Part shown: piece after piece, positions 1 through 13,801 of the stretch
Numbering within the stretch: position 1 is the stretch's first letter
Layout of the letters: the number at the start of each line of letters is the position of its first letter
Source of the DNA: Gonatopus flavifemur
Taxonomy: Eukaryota; Arthropoda; Insecta; Hymenoptera; Dryinidae
DNA length: 64,000 bases
Direction of reading: 5' to 3'
NCBI GenBank assembly: GCA_018340375.1
Contig: JAFFJZ010000001.1
Span: forward strand, 68,626,001-68,690,000
The notes under the pieces: generated by a model
Seen by the model: only the letters and a program-made list of their open reading frames with translations
Database searches by the model: none
What the model was told of the DNA's origin: nothing
Position numbers and translations under genes: made by a program

Positions 1-32
1 ATTTAACGATCGAAACCAGCAACCCGTTAAAG

Positions 33-47
33 CCCCCCCCCCCCCCC
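33..47 (+). repeat. Poly-C tract, 15 bases
   Basis: Fifteen consecutive C residues near the left window edge, in otherwise A+T-rich DNA. Confidence 0.95.
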
Positions 48-575
48 GTCCTCTGCTCCTTATCGATGTCGTGTCAAGGAACGAAGCAATTGTCGTTCCA
101 GAGACTTCAAAGCTTTCCCTCTTACTCTTTCTCTTCCCCCATATTAGATACCGACCCTCAAAACATTTCCTTTTCTTATCCTACTCCTCTGCATCGTCAT
201 TTGTAACGAGATCTCCTGCTTTGCCGGAGAAAATGTCTGAAACAATGGTGAATGAGAAATCAAATGTCTGATGAATATCAACTGCCCATAGGGGAAGGAC
301 AACACGGACCGGTACTGGCTCAGTACTGCTGCTACAGTTGCTAGTACAGGCTAATCCGAAGCTACCGGAATTACTAAAACTGTCAGGAAATCGACATGAT
401 AACATCATTTTACGCAAGGGCCAGTTTCCTATGGTAGAACTCTGGCATTCATCTCAAAAGTATGAATACATTTAATACTGAATAAATAATGTCTGTCCAA
501 CAGGTGAAAAATGGTAATGACCCTGAATAACAGTCATTGTTTCTGTCGGAATCTAGAAAATACAACTTTGTCACA

Positions 576-700
576 GAGTTCGTAACAAATTTATAGTACA
601 CTTCGTTGATTGGTGTATTCCCATAGAATTGAAGATATGATTAGGTCTATCCAAAAGAATATACCAACTAACGCCGTGTACGGTAATTTGTTACGAACTC
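576..700. repeat. 125-bp inverted-repeat element
   Basis: The ends GAGTTCGTAACAAATT match in inverted orientation without mismatch, and the arms continue to pair for about 55-60 bases (GTACAC, CGTT, TTGGTRTATTC). The loop is short, near 635-645. No target duplication was recognised. It has no coding capacity and is probably a small hairpin MITE. Confidence 0.65.
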
Positions 701-929
701 CGCCTCGCCAGTACTAGGCCATTTGTCAACTCTAGCAATTCCCACATGAGTGAGTAGATATACGGTATGAATTTTGTACATAGATTCCAGTTATCGACAT
801 TTATCGACACCTCAAGCCAAAATTCGAACCATCGCTCCCAGTTATATATTAGATTTGTGCTTTTGGAAAGTTCGAACTTGCAAGTTATCTGTTCATGTTC
901 CCCTATCAGTTTATTTATTTTGAACCATA

Positions 930-1146
930 CACTGAAAGAAATGTGTAGTTATGGTAACGATATGAAGTATGGTTATGACAGATAGCTGCAGTAGCGATAA
1001 CAATCTAGATTGTTTCATACTCATCTGGATCGTTTCTGGAACGATCCATTCAGTTTGTGGTAACAATACCGACATCCCTATACTTCAGATAGCTATAACA
1101 GTGAGATAGTATTGTTATGAAAGCAATATTTTTTCTTCTAACACAC
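930..1146. repeat. Weak inverted-repeat element starting CACTGAAAGAAAT
   Basis: TA precedes CACTGAAAGAAAT at 930, the same style of end as the MITEs further right. Inside, ATGAAGTATGG and TCATAACAATAC-type phrases recur in inverted form, and TCATCTGGATCGTTTCTGGAACGATCCA forms a small palindrome near 1021-1050. The right end is not clear. Confidence 0.3.
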
Positions 1147-3119
1147 TTCAACTGGTATGACTTATTGTATCATAAATCATTATGAGTAATAACAAATCAT
1201 CATCAGTGATAATTTTACATAACGCCGAATTCTAAAAATTCATATTACCCAGATAATATCCACGCAACTCGATATTGCCTTCCGTAAGACGTCAAACTCC
1301 CCAGCATTTTATCCCTCCCCTTGTATTTTTTCCCACCTCATGGGTCGAGTTTTGAGTAAAAGTGTCGATAAGTGTCGGTAATATGAATCTATATATAGAA
1401 TCCCCTCTGTATATACCTCCTCAATTGATATAATTAAGCATCTTATCCCCCGCGAACACGTCAGACTTTTTTTAACTTCTTCTTCCTCTCTCATTATTTT
1501 CCGTTTTGAATTTTAATCGGCAAGGGAGAAAAAACACTATCGACACGAATAGAGATTATTGAACTTCGCTGTCAAATTGTCTTGCGAATCCTCAGTTGAG
1601 ACATTCGATTCGAAGTATTGAAATGAAATTCTCGTGCTCGATGATCTAGAAAATAAATTCAAGCGAAATGAATTGTTTCGAATCAGGAGAATCAAATCGA
1701 TCGCTATGAACAGTCTTCTGAAGAGAAATCGAGCAATGTCAAGATTTCGATGGGAGATAACGCGTGGAAGTATTATATTGTCTGACTTTTATTGAGATTT
1801 GGAATCGTTTTATTGGATTTGGTGGTATGTACTTGGTTCGCAAAGATAGTTACACACTTGTCAACGAATCCTTTGTTTGAAAGCATGTAACATAACTTTA
1901 AAACCTCATATAATTTAGATAGAATTAGATACAAATCATATATAACCTGTATCGAATTGTATATGAATTATATATAATTCTGAGAATTTTTCCACTCGAG
2001 GATTTGAATGAAATTTTGCATTGAATTGGATTGAAATCCAGGATGAAAATACCAGGAAAGAGATCAAGAGCTAAATTTGAAATTCCACAGAATTGATATT
2101 GAGAAGTGTGTGTTTTTTTTTTGTAGTAATTAATATAATATAGAATATTGAATCTACATGGTTGTTTATTTCTATTCCACTCTGAATCGTTTGATAATGA
2201 AAATAAAAGTATCATAAAAGAGTATGGAATGGATAAGCTATCAGAGGTTAAAATATCCTTCGGGGGATATAACGTTGTACATATGTGAAATTGTGGAACT
2301 GAAGTTTACTGCTATGGTGGAGGTAAATTCATAATTTTTGTTGAACGCCAGAGAGGGAATTCAACAGAACTCGACTTGTTTTTCTTACGAATGAAAAACA
2401 ACTGTGGGAAAGATGAAAATAAAAAGTCTAATCATGGGGATCGTCAATAATTCTTTCCTTGATGATTGGAGGAAAAGGTGTAGGATTCCCAAGGGAACGT
2501 ATACAAGTATTGATAATACAAAATTATTATTGAAAATTGAATTCGAAGAATGGCCACGGATGGTCCCTTTGTTCGCGCTAGATTATTCGGTGACAAAGAA
2601 TTTAAATCACCACGCTATAAATACTGATTACTGCCACTTCATTGGATCCCTGATAACCAGGGCAACCAAAAATATGCTCTAAAGAAGTTGTTTCAAGCGC
2701 TAAAAAAAATTGTCTTTTGTACTGAAAATGTGCCATAAAGACCAGTTTTCATAGTTTCAACATGAAATCATATGCTTTTCAGATGTGTAGATATATTCCA
2801 CTGTAAAAAATAATCGTCGTTATTTTGTATGCGGCAACCAGGAAATTCCGATCACCGGATAGAAAATTAATTTCCAGCACATGTGTATACAATTCATCAT
2901 GAATTTAACTGAAAATTTCAAACTTTATGGTTTTCAATAGAAATTGTTACATGGAGGAAAAAAAGTTGTAAAATTTAAATTTTGGATTTACATATGGATG
3001 ATTCAAAATATGGTTTGAGTGAGTGTATCATATGGGAAATTTACATTCTTGGAATGTACGCAGAACATATGGAAAATTAGTTGAAAAGTAATCAATCCCA
3101 TATATTTTTCTTCGTGTGT

Positions 3120-3790
3120 ATCTGTATCTCTCCTAAACTACCTGAAAGCCCCTGCAAAATGACGAAAAATTTTTTACTGTGTGAAATTTTGAACCCAAAA
3201 TTTCACTGAATTTATTCTTCCCTGAATTCCTCCGGTTTTCTCTGAATCTTTCTGAACAGTTCAATGCACGATTCTTTCTTATATTCACCTGTCCCTGAAT
3301 GTCTCTGAAACTTGCTACCTTTGAAATTTTCAACCAAAAATTTAACCCATATTTCTCTTTGAATCTTCCTAAATTTCTCTGAATCCCTCTAAAAAATCCA
3401 TCGCCTGATTTTTCATACTTTACCTTTCTCTGAATCTCTCCAAAACTCCCGGAATCCCTCTGAATCTTGGAACAAAACTTTCACTCAATTTAGTTCTCTC
3501 TGAATTTTCCTGAACTCCTCCGAATCTCTCTGAATCCCTCTGAAAAGTTCAACGCACAATTTTCTCCAAGTCACCAGTCTCCAAATCTCTATGAAATTCC
3601 CTAAATGCCTCTGAAATCTTGAACCAAAAATTTCATTCAATTTATTTTCTTTTTAATTTCCCTGAAACTTTCTAAAAAGTTCGACAAATAATTTTTCCAA
3701 ACCCAACAGTCTCTGAATTCTTCTGGATTTTCCTGAATCACGATGAATTGCTCTAAATTCCACTGAATCATCCTGAATCTGAATAGATAT
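3120..3790. repeat. CTCTGAAT-type degenerate short repeats
   Basis: The word TCTCTGAAT or a near variant (CCCTGAAT, CCTCTGAA, TTTCTGAA) recurs dozens of times over about 670 bases with irregular spacing of roughly 10-25. A longer ~115-180-bp periodicity is suggested by the return of AGTTCAACGCACAAT-like and AAAATTTCACTCAATTTA-like phrases. It fills the middle of the hAT element. The same CTCTGA word builds the long hairpin at 47.2 kb, in a different element. No coding frame. Confidence 0.7.
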
Positions 3791-4138
3791 CTCATATTTT
3801 CTGAGATAGGATAATGTTGACATTTTATCGCGATTGTTGATCGATTCGATTTATAGATTTCGATCAAAAGCTAAATGCAAAGATGTACATCACAATTAGA
3901 AAAACAGGTTTCTATCTTGCATTACTTGTATGTGTTTGAAAAGTTCAATACTCATCTTTTATTGAGATGTTGATTGAAAATTGTAGTTTAATACATCAAA
4001 ATGAAGGTAAATCAATCATCTCTCAGAGCAATATGTTTTTGATTTCTGATATACCAGTGATTCCAGCTTGTGAATAAGTAGATGAGTGAATAAACCAATA
4101 AATGAATGAATCAATGGATTGATATTTAGAAAATATAC

Positions 4139-4342
4139 CCCAATGAACATTTTTGGATCAGTCTAAAAGATATCTCAAAGAGATCTAAAAGATGTCTGAT
4201 GCAACAAATTTAGATAAGTTTAAGACGTCTTGTAGAAAGATATCTTCAAGATATCTAAATTTGTTGCGTAAGACATCTTTTAGATCTTTTTCAGATATCT
4301 TTTAGAGTGTTCCGGAAGACTTCCATAGAAATGTTTATTGGG
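4139..4342. mobile_element. Hairpin MITE nested in the hAT element
   Basis: The ends CCCAATGAACATTT and, inverted, CCCAATAAACATTT begin two arms of about 75-80 bases that pair nearly throughout (AAAAGATATCT, GATCTAAAAGATGTCT, ACAAATTTAGATA on the left, their complements on the right). The loop is short, near 4216-4240. It has no coding capacity. The arms contain the repeated word AAAGATNTCT, so the element could fold as a single strand into a hairpin of about 200 bases. Confidence 0.75.
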
Positions 4343-4708
4343 ACGTGATAAAACAAACTTATATTACAAAAAATATTTTTTGAAAATATTCTACTTGAGA
4401 TGATGTTGATCGGAAATGTGAATGATAAGCTCCGTGAAATATATTTCAATTGACAAAAATACAAATATGCTGAAATATGCACTTTTTCACAAAATATACC
4501 AAAATATGCACGCATCTATAAAATATGCTAAAATATACACTGAAATATAAAACATGCTCTAACAAATGTGGCTTAAAAGGGTCATTTTGATCTGAAATGG
4601 ATAAATATCAAAGCTATTTGTCCGTCAGATGCAGAATAAAAAATATGCTGCTGCATATTTTCGGTTGCCCTGCTGATGACTATGCAAAACGTTAACGAAC
4701 GTGTTTGT

Positions 4709-4987
4709 TGGCTCTCTCTGAAATTTTTAGAGTGAGATTTCACTCTTCAGCCAGCCAAAAGTGAGCCTGTGGAAATTTTGAGTGAAATTTCCACTCTTTT
4801 AGAGTGATATTCCAAGGTTTGAGGTTAGAAACTCACAGCTACTCAAATTCTAGAGTCAATTTGTCACTCTAAAAGAGTGGGGGTTCACTCGAAACAAGTG
4901 AAAATCCCACTCGAAGCGAACTGGCTCACTTCTGAGACTTGGTGGAGTGAAACACGTGATTTTTCACTCTTTCAGATTTGGAGAGCT
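4709..4987. repeat. Palindromic element built of AGAGTGAAATTTCACTCT words
   Basis: Many copies of the self-complementary phrase AGAGTGANATTTCACTCT and halves of it lie in about 280 bases just right of the hAT element. The two sides also pair as arms: GGCTCTCTCTGAAATTTTTA on the left against a complementary GAAAGAGTGAAAAATC... stretch ending GAGAGCT on the right, both with AAGTGAGCC further in. No target duplication was found. It is of the same style as the other word-built hairpins here. Confidence 0.55.
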
Positions 4988-5233
4988 GATTTCTCGGTAA
5001 ATACAAAATTGTTTCGATCTCAATGACTGTAAACTCGGATCAGTTGAGAATACTGAGGATCACTGGAATTCCACAAACGATCAGTGATAAATCTTCCACC
5101 GGTAGAATCATTGGAAAAGTGAGCGCTGTTTTTCAGTGGAATTGCACCTTCCCGCGATCGATGAATTAAATAGAAATGTTTCCGATGGAGAATATTTTCC
5201 ACGAATTCTACAAAGAATCGATCAAAAAATATA

Positions 5234-6007
5234 CACTCACAGAAATGATTCCTTGTTGTTACCATCGTTTTATTCTTGATATCGATTTTCTTCTCCGGAA
5301 ACAAATAGTGTTGGACCAAAAATGGATTGTTAGGAGAAAAAATTATGATCCATGACTTTTGACAACTAGATGAATATTCTTAAAGGCGACGCTTGACGAT
5401 ACGCTCGCCTCCCCTTGATTGGCAGCAGAGTAATAAAGTTCTCAAAATTGATTCCAATGTATCGTGTTGTCAAATGGAATAGTGATTATAAACTTTAAAA
5501 CAGTGATAATCGAATAAAGCAGTGTCCCGTGTGCCAGATACCGTCCCAAGCGATACACCAATATTTTATTTGAGAAAAATCAATTATTGTAACCATGGAA
5601 CATTTCGTGTCTTGCGATATCTTGGTTTTAGATATCTCGTACAACACTTTTAGAGATCTCTCAGACGAATTTGAAACAAGAATTGATCTGAAATTTATTC
5701 AAAAGTGCTACATAGGACATTGAAAGCCTGTCTAAAATATATTCTAATAAAAAGATTTCTTCACCTTCAATGAAAACTTCACTGCATCAAGAAAATCTCT
5801 GTCTCATTTGAAAAATGCTTAGTATGGTGATCTCAAGACCATTCTTCTTGGTTCAAGATTCAATATTGTAACGCCAAGATTATCAAATTTTACTTGAGAG
5901 AATTTCTCTCTTATCAGAAGAAAAATTAGGATTGTCCCTGGGTTGAGAAAACAATTTTCTCATAATAATGAAATTTTGCTTACAATAAGAAAACCTTTCT
6001 GTGGGTG
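5234..6007. mobile_element. Possible 774-bp element with CACYCACAGAAA ends
   Basis: The left end is CACTCACAGAAATG and the right end, inverted, CACCCACAGAAAGG. Each is flanked by TA (5232-5233 and 6008-6009). The pairing is short (about 12-14 bases), and no long arms are seen, so this is tentative. The interior has no convincing gene. Reverse-complement phrases GGAAACAAATAG and GAGAAAAATC recur but are weak. Confidence 0.4.
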
Positions 6008-9000
6008 TATGTATAATTCAAACGATCGGAAAACTTTCAGGAAAAATGATTAATAATACGAAATTCTCTCGAGAAGGGAAGAATTTTTGAGTTTCCCTCT
6101 TTTTCGTATTACTTGCTGCAATTCGGAGAGAAAAAACGTTTCGTCATACTCTCTCGTGGTACATGGATGATATTAGAAACATAAAACTTTTATGAACAAA
6201 GAAGTTCTGAAATACTTTACTGTCCTGCCAACGTTCGTTTCCTTTCCCAGAATACGACTGTAACAATTGTAAAGAGAATATCAAAAGAGAAGGTGTACGA
6301 GAGTACGTGAAGAAAAGATAGAAGAAGAGCGAAACAAGAATAATGGATGGTTCGTGTATAGAGAGGTGAAAAGAATGAAGAAGAGTCTTTTTGCTTCGAA
6401 AAACAGGGAAAACGGTAATAGCAACGCCAACTTTTGTAACCTTAAATTCTAGTAATGAAAGATACATTCAATTCCGCTTGTCTGAAATATTGGTATTAAT
6501 GAACATCAGGGAAACATATCCTGTTACCACATAAGATAAAATGGTAATGAACGAACGCTCAATGTTCTATCCTTCAAGCAAAATTATAGACGCAAATTCT
6601 GAAAAAAAAAACAAAATTTCTTCTTGTTACAGACTTCAATTTGAAAATTCAGTTTCACAAGGAAAAGATTCACCTAAGGTTCCACGCATGCTTATTTAAA
6701 AGGATGACACTGTTGTTAGCGGATATGATTTTTTATTTTGAAAATGAAACTCCTCAGCTGTACAGCTTTGATGTCGAACTTGAGAGGAGTGATATAATTT
6801 CATTCATCTAGAGTAACGAAGTTTATTATATGAAGGAATACTTTGTCACAAAACTGAAAGTTTTGGAAGAAACACATTCTCAAATTTGTGTGTTTATTAA
6901 AAGTACCTACTGGTACTGAAAATTATATATCAAATTATTTTCATCCCTCATTAGAACCATTCTCTTTGGACAGGCAAAAGATATTTTTGCACTCCAGTTT
7001 CATTTCTTCGAACATAAATCTCAGTTTATGTGAATATCTCACAATTATGTCAATCTCAGCAGTTGGTATTGATGAAGGGAATTCACCATGGTTTCTTAAA
7101 TTCACGAGTTTCCAACCTACTGTCGATTCACAGAAATCCACATTCGTGAAACTGAATTCACGTGAACAGTGATAAATCTAACCTTAGGGATTTAATAGTA
7201 ATATTTCATATGTTTGAAAGTTATATTGTTCAGGAAAAGCAAACTTTGCGATAATACAGATTAAACAACACTCGCTAAACTTGGAATTCATTCCGAATAT
7301 ATTACAAAAGAAATCCTCATTTGCCGGTATATTTAGAAATACATATTTTCCAATTTGCTTACAATCAGTATTTCTATACATTGAATAACAATGAATTCAC
7401 ATATAAATCCAAAATTGAAGGATTCTGATGTCTCTTCAGGTCGAAGACATTCACATTTATATACATCGAGTGCCATCCGTTCAGTACCCTGACCTTCGAA
7501 CTATCTATCCGATAGAGGAGTATTACTTGTTTGATTCCGAATGATTCTTCACGACCGTACAGGGTTGAAGGTAGTCAAAGATACAAAGACTCCAAAAACA
7601 GCGATCCTTTAAATCCCCTCTCTCAAAAGCGAATGACCTGCATTGTATTGATCAAACAGAACATCCGTTGTCACAGTGGTCAGCAACTTGATAGTCTCTT
7701 TTTGGCTGTACAATTCTCTCACGCATGCCGTAATTGGGTATACTTCCACGGACCTTTCGGTTTCCAAAAAAATCACATTCCTGTTCCTTATCTTCCAAGT
7801 TTATCGATTGTCGATCTTCACAATTGTTGACGTTTTGTAGAATCACATTATTAACAAAAAAGCCACATTAAGTTGTCTCATCAACACCGCTTCTCACGTG
7901 TTTCATGAGTTGCCTTCAAACTTGCGGTGAATACGTTCTAAGACTTTCGAGAGGAAACCCACATAAATTTCTTCATCGTCTCCATATGGGAGACTAGAAG
8001 TTATATGAGAAGAGATACAAAGGTGAAGGAGTTAGTTCTGGATAGTAATGTCATTCGTTACTTGGGACAAAGACAGGCTTATCCATTCCTCAGTATAATG
8101 CAACGTTGCATGCAAAATAGGGAGAAAGCAAAGTACGATTTCTTGACACTCTACACAGTAGATTTAGATAAGATGTATAGATCTCACCCTGTGGAGGATA
8201 TGGAGAGGGGTTTCCTTACTTGAATGACGAATTCTATTCGCCTATCGTGGGGAAATTTATTTTTTACACAAAATTTGAATTAAAAAGTAAAGAAAAAGTC
8301 TATGGAGAAAAGTCACCCATTTATGAAGGAATTTCACTCCGACTAATTTTTGGGGGAGAATTCCACAGAATAGTTATTGAAGTAAGATCACATCCAGTAC
8401 TTGTTATCTCTCATGCTCTCAGGACATCCCGGAACGAAAAATTTGGACGGTTTGTGTCCCCCTATTTGAGTTTTAAACTGATTTCGTCCTGAATAATATC
8501 GAATATATCATTAGAGTTTCTTTTTGTCTGTGATATTCATCAATCAGGACAGTTTCAGTCTAAACCTCCAACAGGAAGACAACAGTTGTCTGAATTTTCC
8601 AACTTGGATTGGTAAAGATAATTCAAGAATTCAGAAGGATGATTTTTAGCCACACTCTCCAGGTGTGTGCTGCTAAAAATACCTCAAAATTGATATCAAA
8701 AATTTCAACGCATGTCTCTGTCAAAAAATTCAGACAGAAACACATTAAAAATGACGATGAAGAACATCCAACGCTATGAATTTCCCTCGCACACAACGAG
8801 AGCATAACATTTTTTATGCGTCACTTCGACTCTTTCCTGTACAATCTTATCTTGGATATTTCCCACCAAGAAGGGAGGAGAACGAACGTTTTGATTTTCA
8901 GAGAGATGAAATTCTTGAATTTACTCCATAAGGTCCACGAGAGGAGGAAAAAAATATGATCGCGAGGTGTCAGAATGGCATCAGGGTTCCATGAAAAGAA

Positions 9001-12000
9001 TCCAATCTGTTCGGATAATACGATAATTAATGGAACGTGAAAATACATGAGAAATTCTTTGGCAGAAATTCAAATTCTCTCTTTCTCGGATTTTCCCTAG
9101 ATCTCGCGTCACGCTCTTCATTCGTTTCCATTGCGTTTTGCTTTAATCCAAATTACATGCAAATCTGACCGCGACCTCGCATTGCGCACCGCGTTCAATT
9201 ATAGCTTGTTCGTGCCGCTTCGTTACGATTCTCTTTTTCGTTCGGGCAATAATTTGACGTGCGTTATAACTCGGATAATATGCTTTTACTTTTTCCGTAC
9301 TTTGGATAAACAAAACGTACTTTAACGAGAGACAGAAAAAGTAGAGAATAATAGAACGAGAAAGGAGAAAAAGAGAAAACGATGATACGATTTCCTTTCA
9401 TTTAGGTTTAACGTTCTTTCATTTTCTTCTCCATGCTTTTTTCTTTGCCTTTTCTTTTCTTGTTCACCGGACCACGCGAAGCAAAAAACGACGAATGATC
9501 AAAACCGATGCTGCCTCTGTGAGGTCGAGTTAATAGAAACAGTTCCGAACTTGATAGATCTCTTATAGAGACGCTTCGGGTTCAAACGAAAGAGGGATGC
9601 AGAAGAATACGGAGATAGAGAGATTTTATACGGAGGAAACAAATGTCTTGAAAAGTCCCATAATTTATTGAGGATCAGCGCCATTCTGTAATGAAGCACC
9701 ACGATTAGATGTATTTCTCCAAGAAATTATGGTACTTTTGACGCATCAATCATTTCATCCGTCCTAGACTGGCGTTGACCTTCGATAAGCTTAAATTTCA
9801 TTATTTGACTCTTCGAAATATATTTTCCTGATTGTACGGGGTGGATAAGTGTTCCAATTCAAGGAACTTGTTTGGAATATTTTGGCTATGGATTTCAGCA
9901 TGAAAAGACATTATTCGTGCCTTTGTAATAAGTTTTATGTTTTTGTGGAAAAAATCATTATTTAGCCGTATCTGGATGAAGATTTATCGAAGACATACAA
10001 ATTCTCCTCTCAGTGAGTAGATTAGGAATAAAGTTTCGGCCTTTTTAGAATTTATCACTCACTCAATTGATATTGTTCACCCAACTTTTCACTATCAGAA
10101 ATCAATATAAGGTCCTGATTTGAAAACCCCTTCGCATCATCATGCACATTCATCTCCCTCTTTTTGCTATCTTCAAATGATCTCCTTTTTTTACGACAGA
10201 AATCGTAACTGAATCTCAGTTTCTTGTTTTATTTCACCCTTCTCAAAACATTAAATTTTATGATAAACACGTTACGTTGACGTGCTGTCGTTAAGCGACA
10301 TTTCACATTAAATTCATTTTTACGATAGTTTCATCAGAATTATATTGGAATGCGTTCTTTCCGCACCCTGACATGCTTCCGGTACTGGAAGATCAATATG
10401 CTACGTAATTAATTCGTTCATTCACATCATCGACGATTATCCAGCGTATGATATTGTTAATAATAACGATAGTTAATTCAAATATGGTATACGTATAGCT
10501 GTCAGATAAGTTTTTCACGCTTAAACGAAAGAACCTTTTGAATTCTGATTTTATCGGAGAAATCTGAAGATCCGGATCTATTCTCAAGTGTGGCACATCA
10601 CTGCGAACTCACAAGTCAATTCGATTAAGTCATTGGAAGTGAGCAAGTGAGTATGAACTGTATCTCATGTGTTTGAACGTTCAAGATTCCCACTTTGTGA
10701 GTTTCTTTGAACTGCTGCGCAATTATCTTGAAGAGTCAAGAAAGCTGAGCGCGTTTGATCTTCCCAGGTGATTTCACATATTTGTTGTTTCCTTAATTCA
10801 TTTCCCCTTTGACTAAATCACGAGATGTTCGCTATTTCCACAAACAGGGATTGAAACATAATTTCCTTGTATGTAACAGAGGGATGAGGAATTCAGTGCT
10901 TTGAGTACCTTATCGAAAAAAAATAATTCGAACTGATTAAATTCACTTGAATCCTGCTGAAACTATATATTTCGATATCGAGTCATCGAGATTATCAGAT
11001 TCGTTGAATTAAATTCATCATCGAATGTTGCAAAGTTCACAAGTTATCGACTCGAATTAGTTGAATTCCTATCGCTAATATCGATGAAAATTTCTACAAC
11101 ATCCAAAAAATGAAATTTCTAGCTTTCAAGGAGACCTTTTATTTGAATTGAAAATCCTCTCCACGAGAAAAAAGCATCGATTCTCGCGCAAGGGACAAAT
11201 AATAAATTTAGAACAATTTCCATCGTTCGCGATTCGAGGAAACAAAGAAAAAAACGGAAGCGTGGTCGTCGAGGTGAAGCAATTTCATCTTCGTTATATT
11301 ATTGACCAGTTGTCGATCGTTTATTCATCGTTTCATGCCACGATTCCAGCGTTTGATGCGTTCGATTCTAGCCAAGAACAATTCAGAAATCTCACAGTAC
11401 CTCCAATCATTCGCCAACGGCATTCGTACGAACGCCCAAGTCATTTTATTTCAAAATAGAATCCCATTAACCACGAAATTTCTAGTTTACAATACTCTAT
11501 CCACGAACGATTAATTCCACCAAAGTCTGTTCTTCTCTAGGTCTCTTTGCCATTCATTCATTTCCATCCTCAACCGACGGAAGCATTTTCATTGCCGTAT
11601 AACCTCACCGTTAAATTGAAATCCCCGCTGAAAATTAATTAACACCCTTTTCCCATTTCCTTCGTCGTAAACTTCTGCCCATTGATTGTCAACGATTCTA
11701 TGTAGTTTGCCGTATCATCTGTTCCTTCCATTCCATCTTCCTATCTCTTCCACGCATCCCCGATTTACCTCGATTCCACCATTTCCGAACTTATTTATTA
11801 TCAACGATCATCCGGGAAGGAGAAAAAATCAAATCATATAGATACTCCCTTCGATATAAAGAAAAAGAGAAAAATAAATGGTTTGGATCTTGAAATATTT
11901 GTTTAGACGTGATGGTGAGTTACAAGAAGCCGGATTGTACGATGTTCCGCCATAACCCATTGACTAATTGATTTATATTTCACGGTCAATGGCCTCGAGA

Positions 12001-13773
12001 ATATCGTCTAAACCTCCAAAAAGCGAGAACTCTCTCGTGAAAGGGCGTTGAGGGCCACTCGAGTTGAGCTCAACTTTCCGCTTATATATAACTAGCCATA
12101 AGATTTTGCCTCTCGCGCACTGTTTCTTCCTCTTCCTCTTCCTTCTTCACGATTCAAGGAAAAAAATAAAGGAAAAGAGAAGAAGAAACATCGGTTTCGC
12201 TCTGAATCTTCCAAGGAGATTTTATTGCCAAAAGCTCGAGGCGAAAGCGAAGATGGAAGAAGCGTGAACTGATGAAGAGACTTACGAAAGTTCCTTTTCG
12301 AAACTCCACCTCGAAATCTTTTTGCCGAAAATATATTTGTCTCGCGAACGTAGGGGACCAGAATTCTCATCGATTTCGTGCCATCATCCTGCTTTCGCGT
12401 CTTCCTTCCAATGACATTCCGCTACAAAATATTCTTGACGGAAAATTCATTTATATCATTCATTATTGCATTCACGATTTGGTATCATCGATGCCAAACA
12501 AATCCTTCGAGAAGTTGTACTCGAGAGACGAATCGTGGAAGCTGTTTTGCAAAGAATGCAGTTGCTATATAATAATGGGATCAAATTCATCCAGATCGAG
12601 TATGAAAAAAAATGAAAAGCTGAATGACTTTTAGTGTGGTTGTTATCTGATTTCCAATTTCAAACCTTTCCAAAGATAAGAGCGATTCATGAAATTTAGA
12701 TTGGCCATTCAGCGTACATGTATCTAATGAGTTTAATTTTCCAACTCTCACTCATTATAGACTGCAGAGCTTGTTCCTGGTTCAGTGTTGCAGAGAGTGA
12801 AAGAATATATTGATGTATACGATGACTTCATGATTCGTCCTCAATGCTGAACATGACTTTATCCAGGGATTCCAATTGAACTCCATGACCTGAACGATGC
12901 GTTCTTTTTTTTCAATAACCTGAGTGAAAATGAAGAAAAGAGAAGGTGGCGCGCTTACTTTGACCTTCTATAGGAACTCAGTTCATGGAAAAGTATAAGC
13001 AGAAGAAGTACTTCACTCGGTAAGTGCTCATGTTGAGATAAGCCACGTTTTTATTCAACATTTTTTTCCTCTTCTTCATTGTATATTCTCGTTCCTTTTC
13101 GCTCTTCTTCTAAATCACAGTATATGAATGCTGGTTTCAAACAACTCCACCAAGCGTTCATCGTTGTCCGTACGGCTATCCTTCTCTCATTTCATACTTC
13201 TACAACAACATAGCCGGTGTCGATATACGTACACTCATTTCAATAACTTTCATATTCCCTGCATCTTCTCTTCGTCTTTTTCGTTTGTTTTTGCGCCTCC
13301 ATCTTTGAACATAGTTCCCTTCGTAACCCTTCGAGATAAGGGAATAATGAGCATAAGAACAGTTGATATTCTCAGGCGAGAATATCTTCCACATTCTATT
13401 ATCCTAGGTTTTAATCATAAGCACCCGTGATATATCTTTGCGGTATCAAAGATGTCATCATTCGAGGAACGTTGATGAAGGTGGCTATTCTGGCAGAATC
13501 CAGTTCATTTTGAAAATCAATTTTTCACTGCGATAATTAAAATCCAATTATTATAAATGTTTCAAGAATTCTCTCTATCGGAATTCATCGCTCAACTAAT
13601 GCAGCTCAATGATTTTTGTTTCCATGGATCTTGAAATTATCAAGTGAAGAATGTTTGCATTTCTCTCTCCGTCTGTTACGTACATTTTTTAATTCATCTT
13701 CGTGATGTTTATTCACTTCTCTTCGAAAAGAGAAAAAGCATATTTCCATTATTGCTATCTCAGCAATTACACT

Positions 13774-13801
13774 GAGTAGAGTAGAGTAGAATAGAGTAGA
13801 G
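13774..13801 (+). repeat. (GTAGA)n short tandem repeat
   Basis: Five to six copies of AGTAG/AGAGT with one interruption (AATAG). Ordinary microsatellite. Confidence 0.85.

Larger units (their letters stand above)
2658..4672. mobile_element. 2.0-kb non-autonomous hAT-type element
   Basis: The left end reads CAGGGCAACCAAAAATATGC and the right end, inverted, CAGGGCAACCGAAAATATGC (19 of 20 match). It is flanked by CTGATAAC (2650-2657) and CTGATGAC (4673-4680), an 8-bp target duplication with one mismatch, as hAT transposases make. The word AAATATGC is repeated inside the right end (about 4460-4660), like the subterminal binding motifs of hAT elements. No transposase frame is present; the interior is a CTCTGAA-type repeat field and a nested hairpin element. 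It needs a transposase from elsewhere. Confidence 0.8.

Noticed and set aside
8005..8492. Two consecutive plus frames (72 and 90 codons) overlapping by four bases
   Set aside because: The overlap looked operon-like, but this is eukaryotic DNA and neither translation has a recognisable motif.
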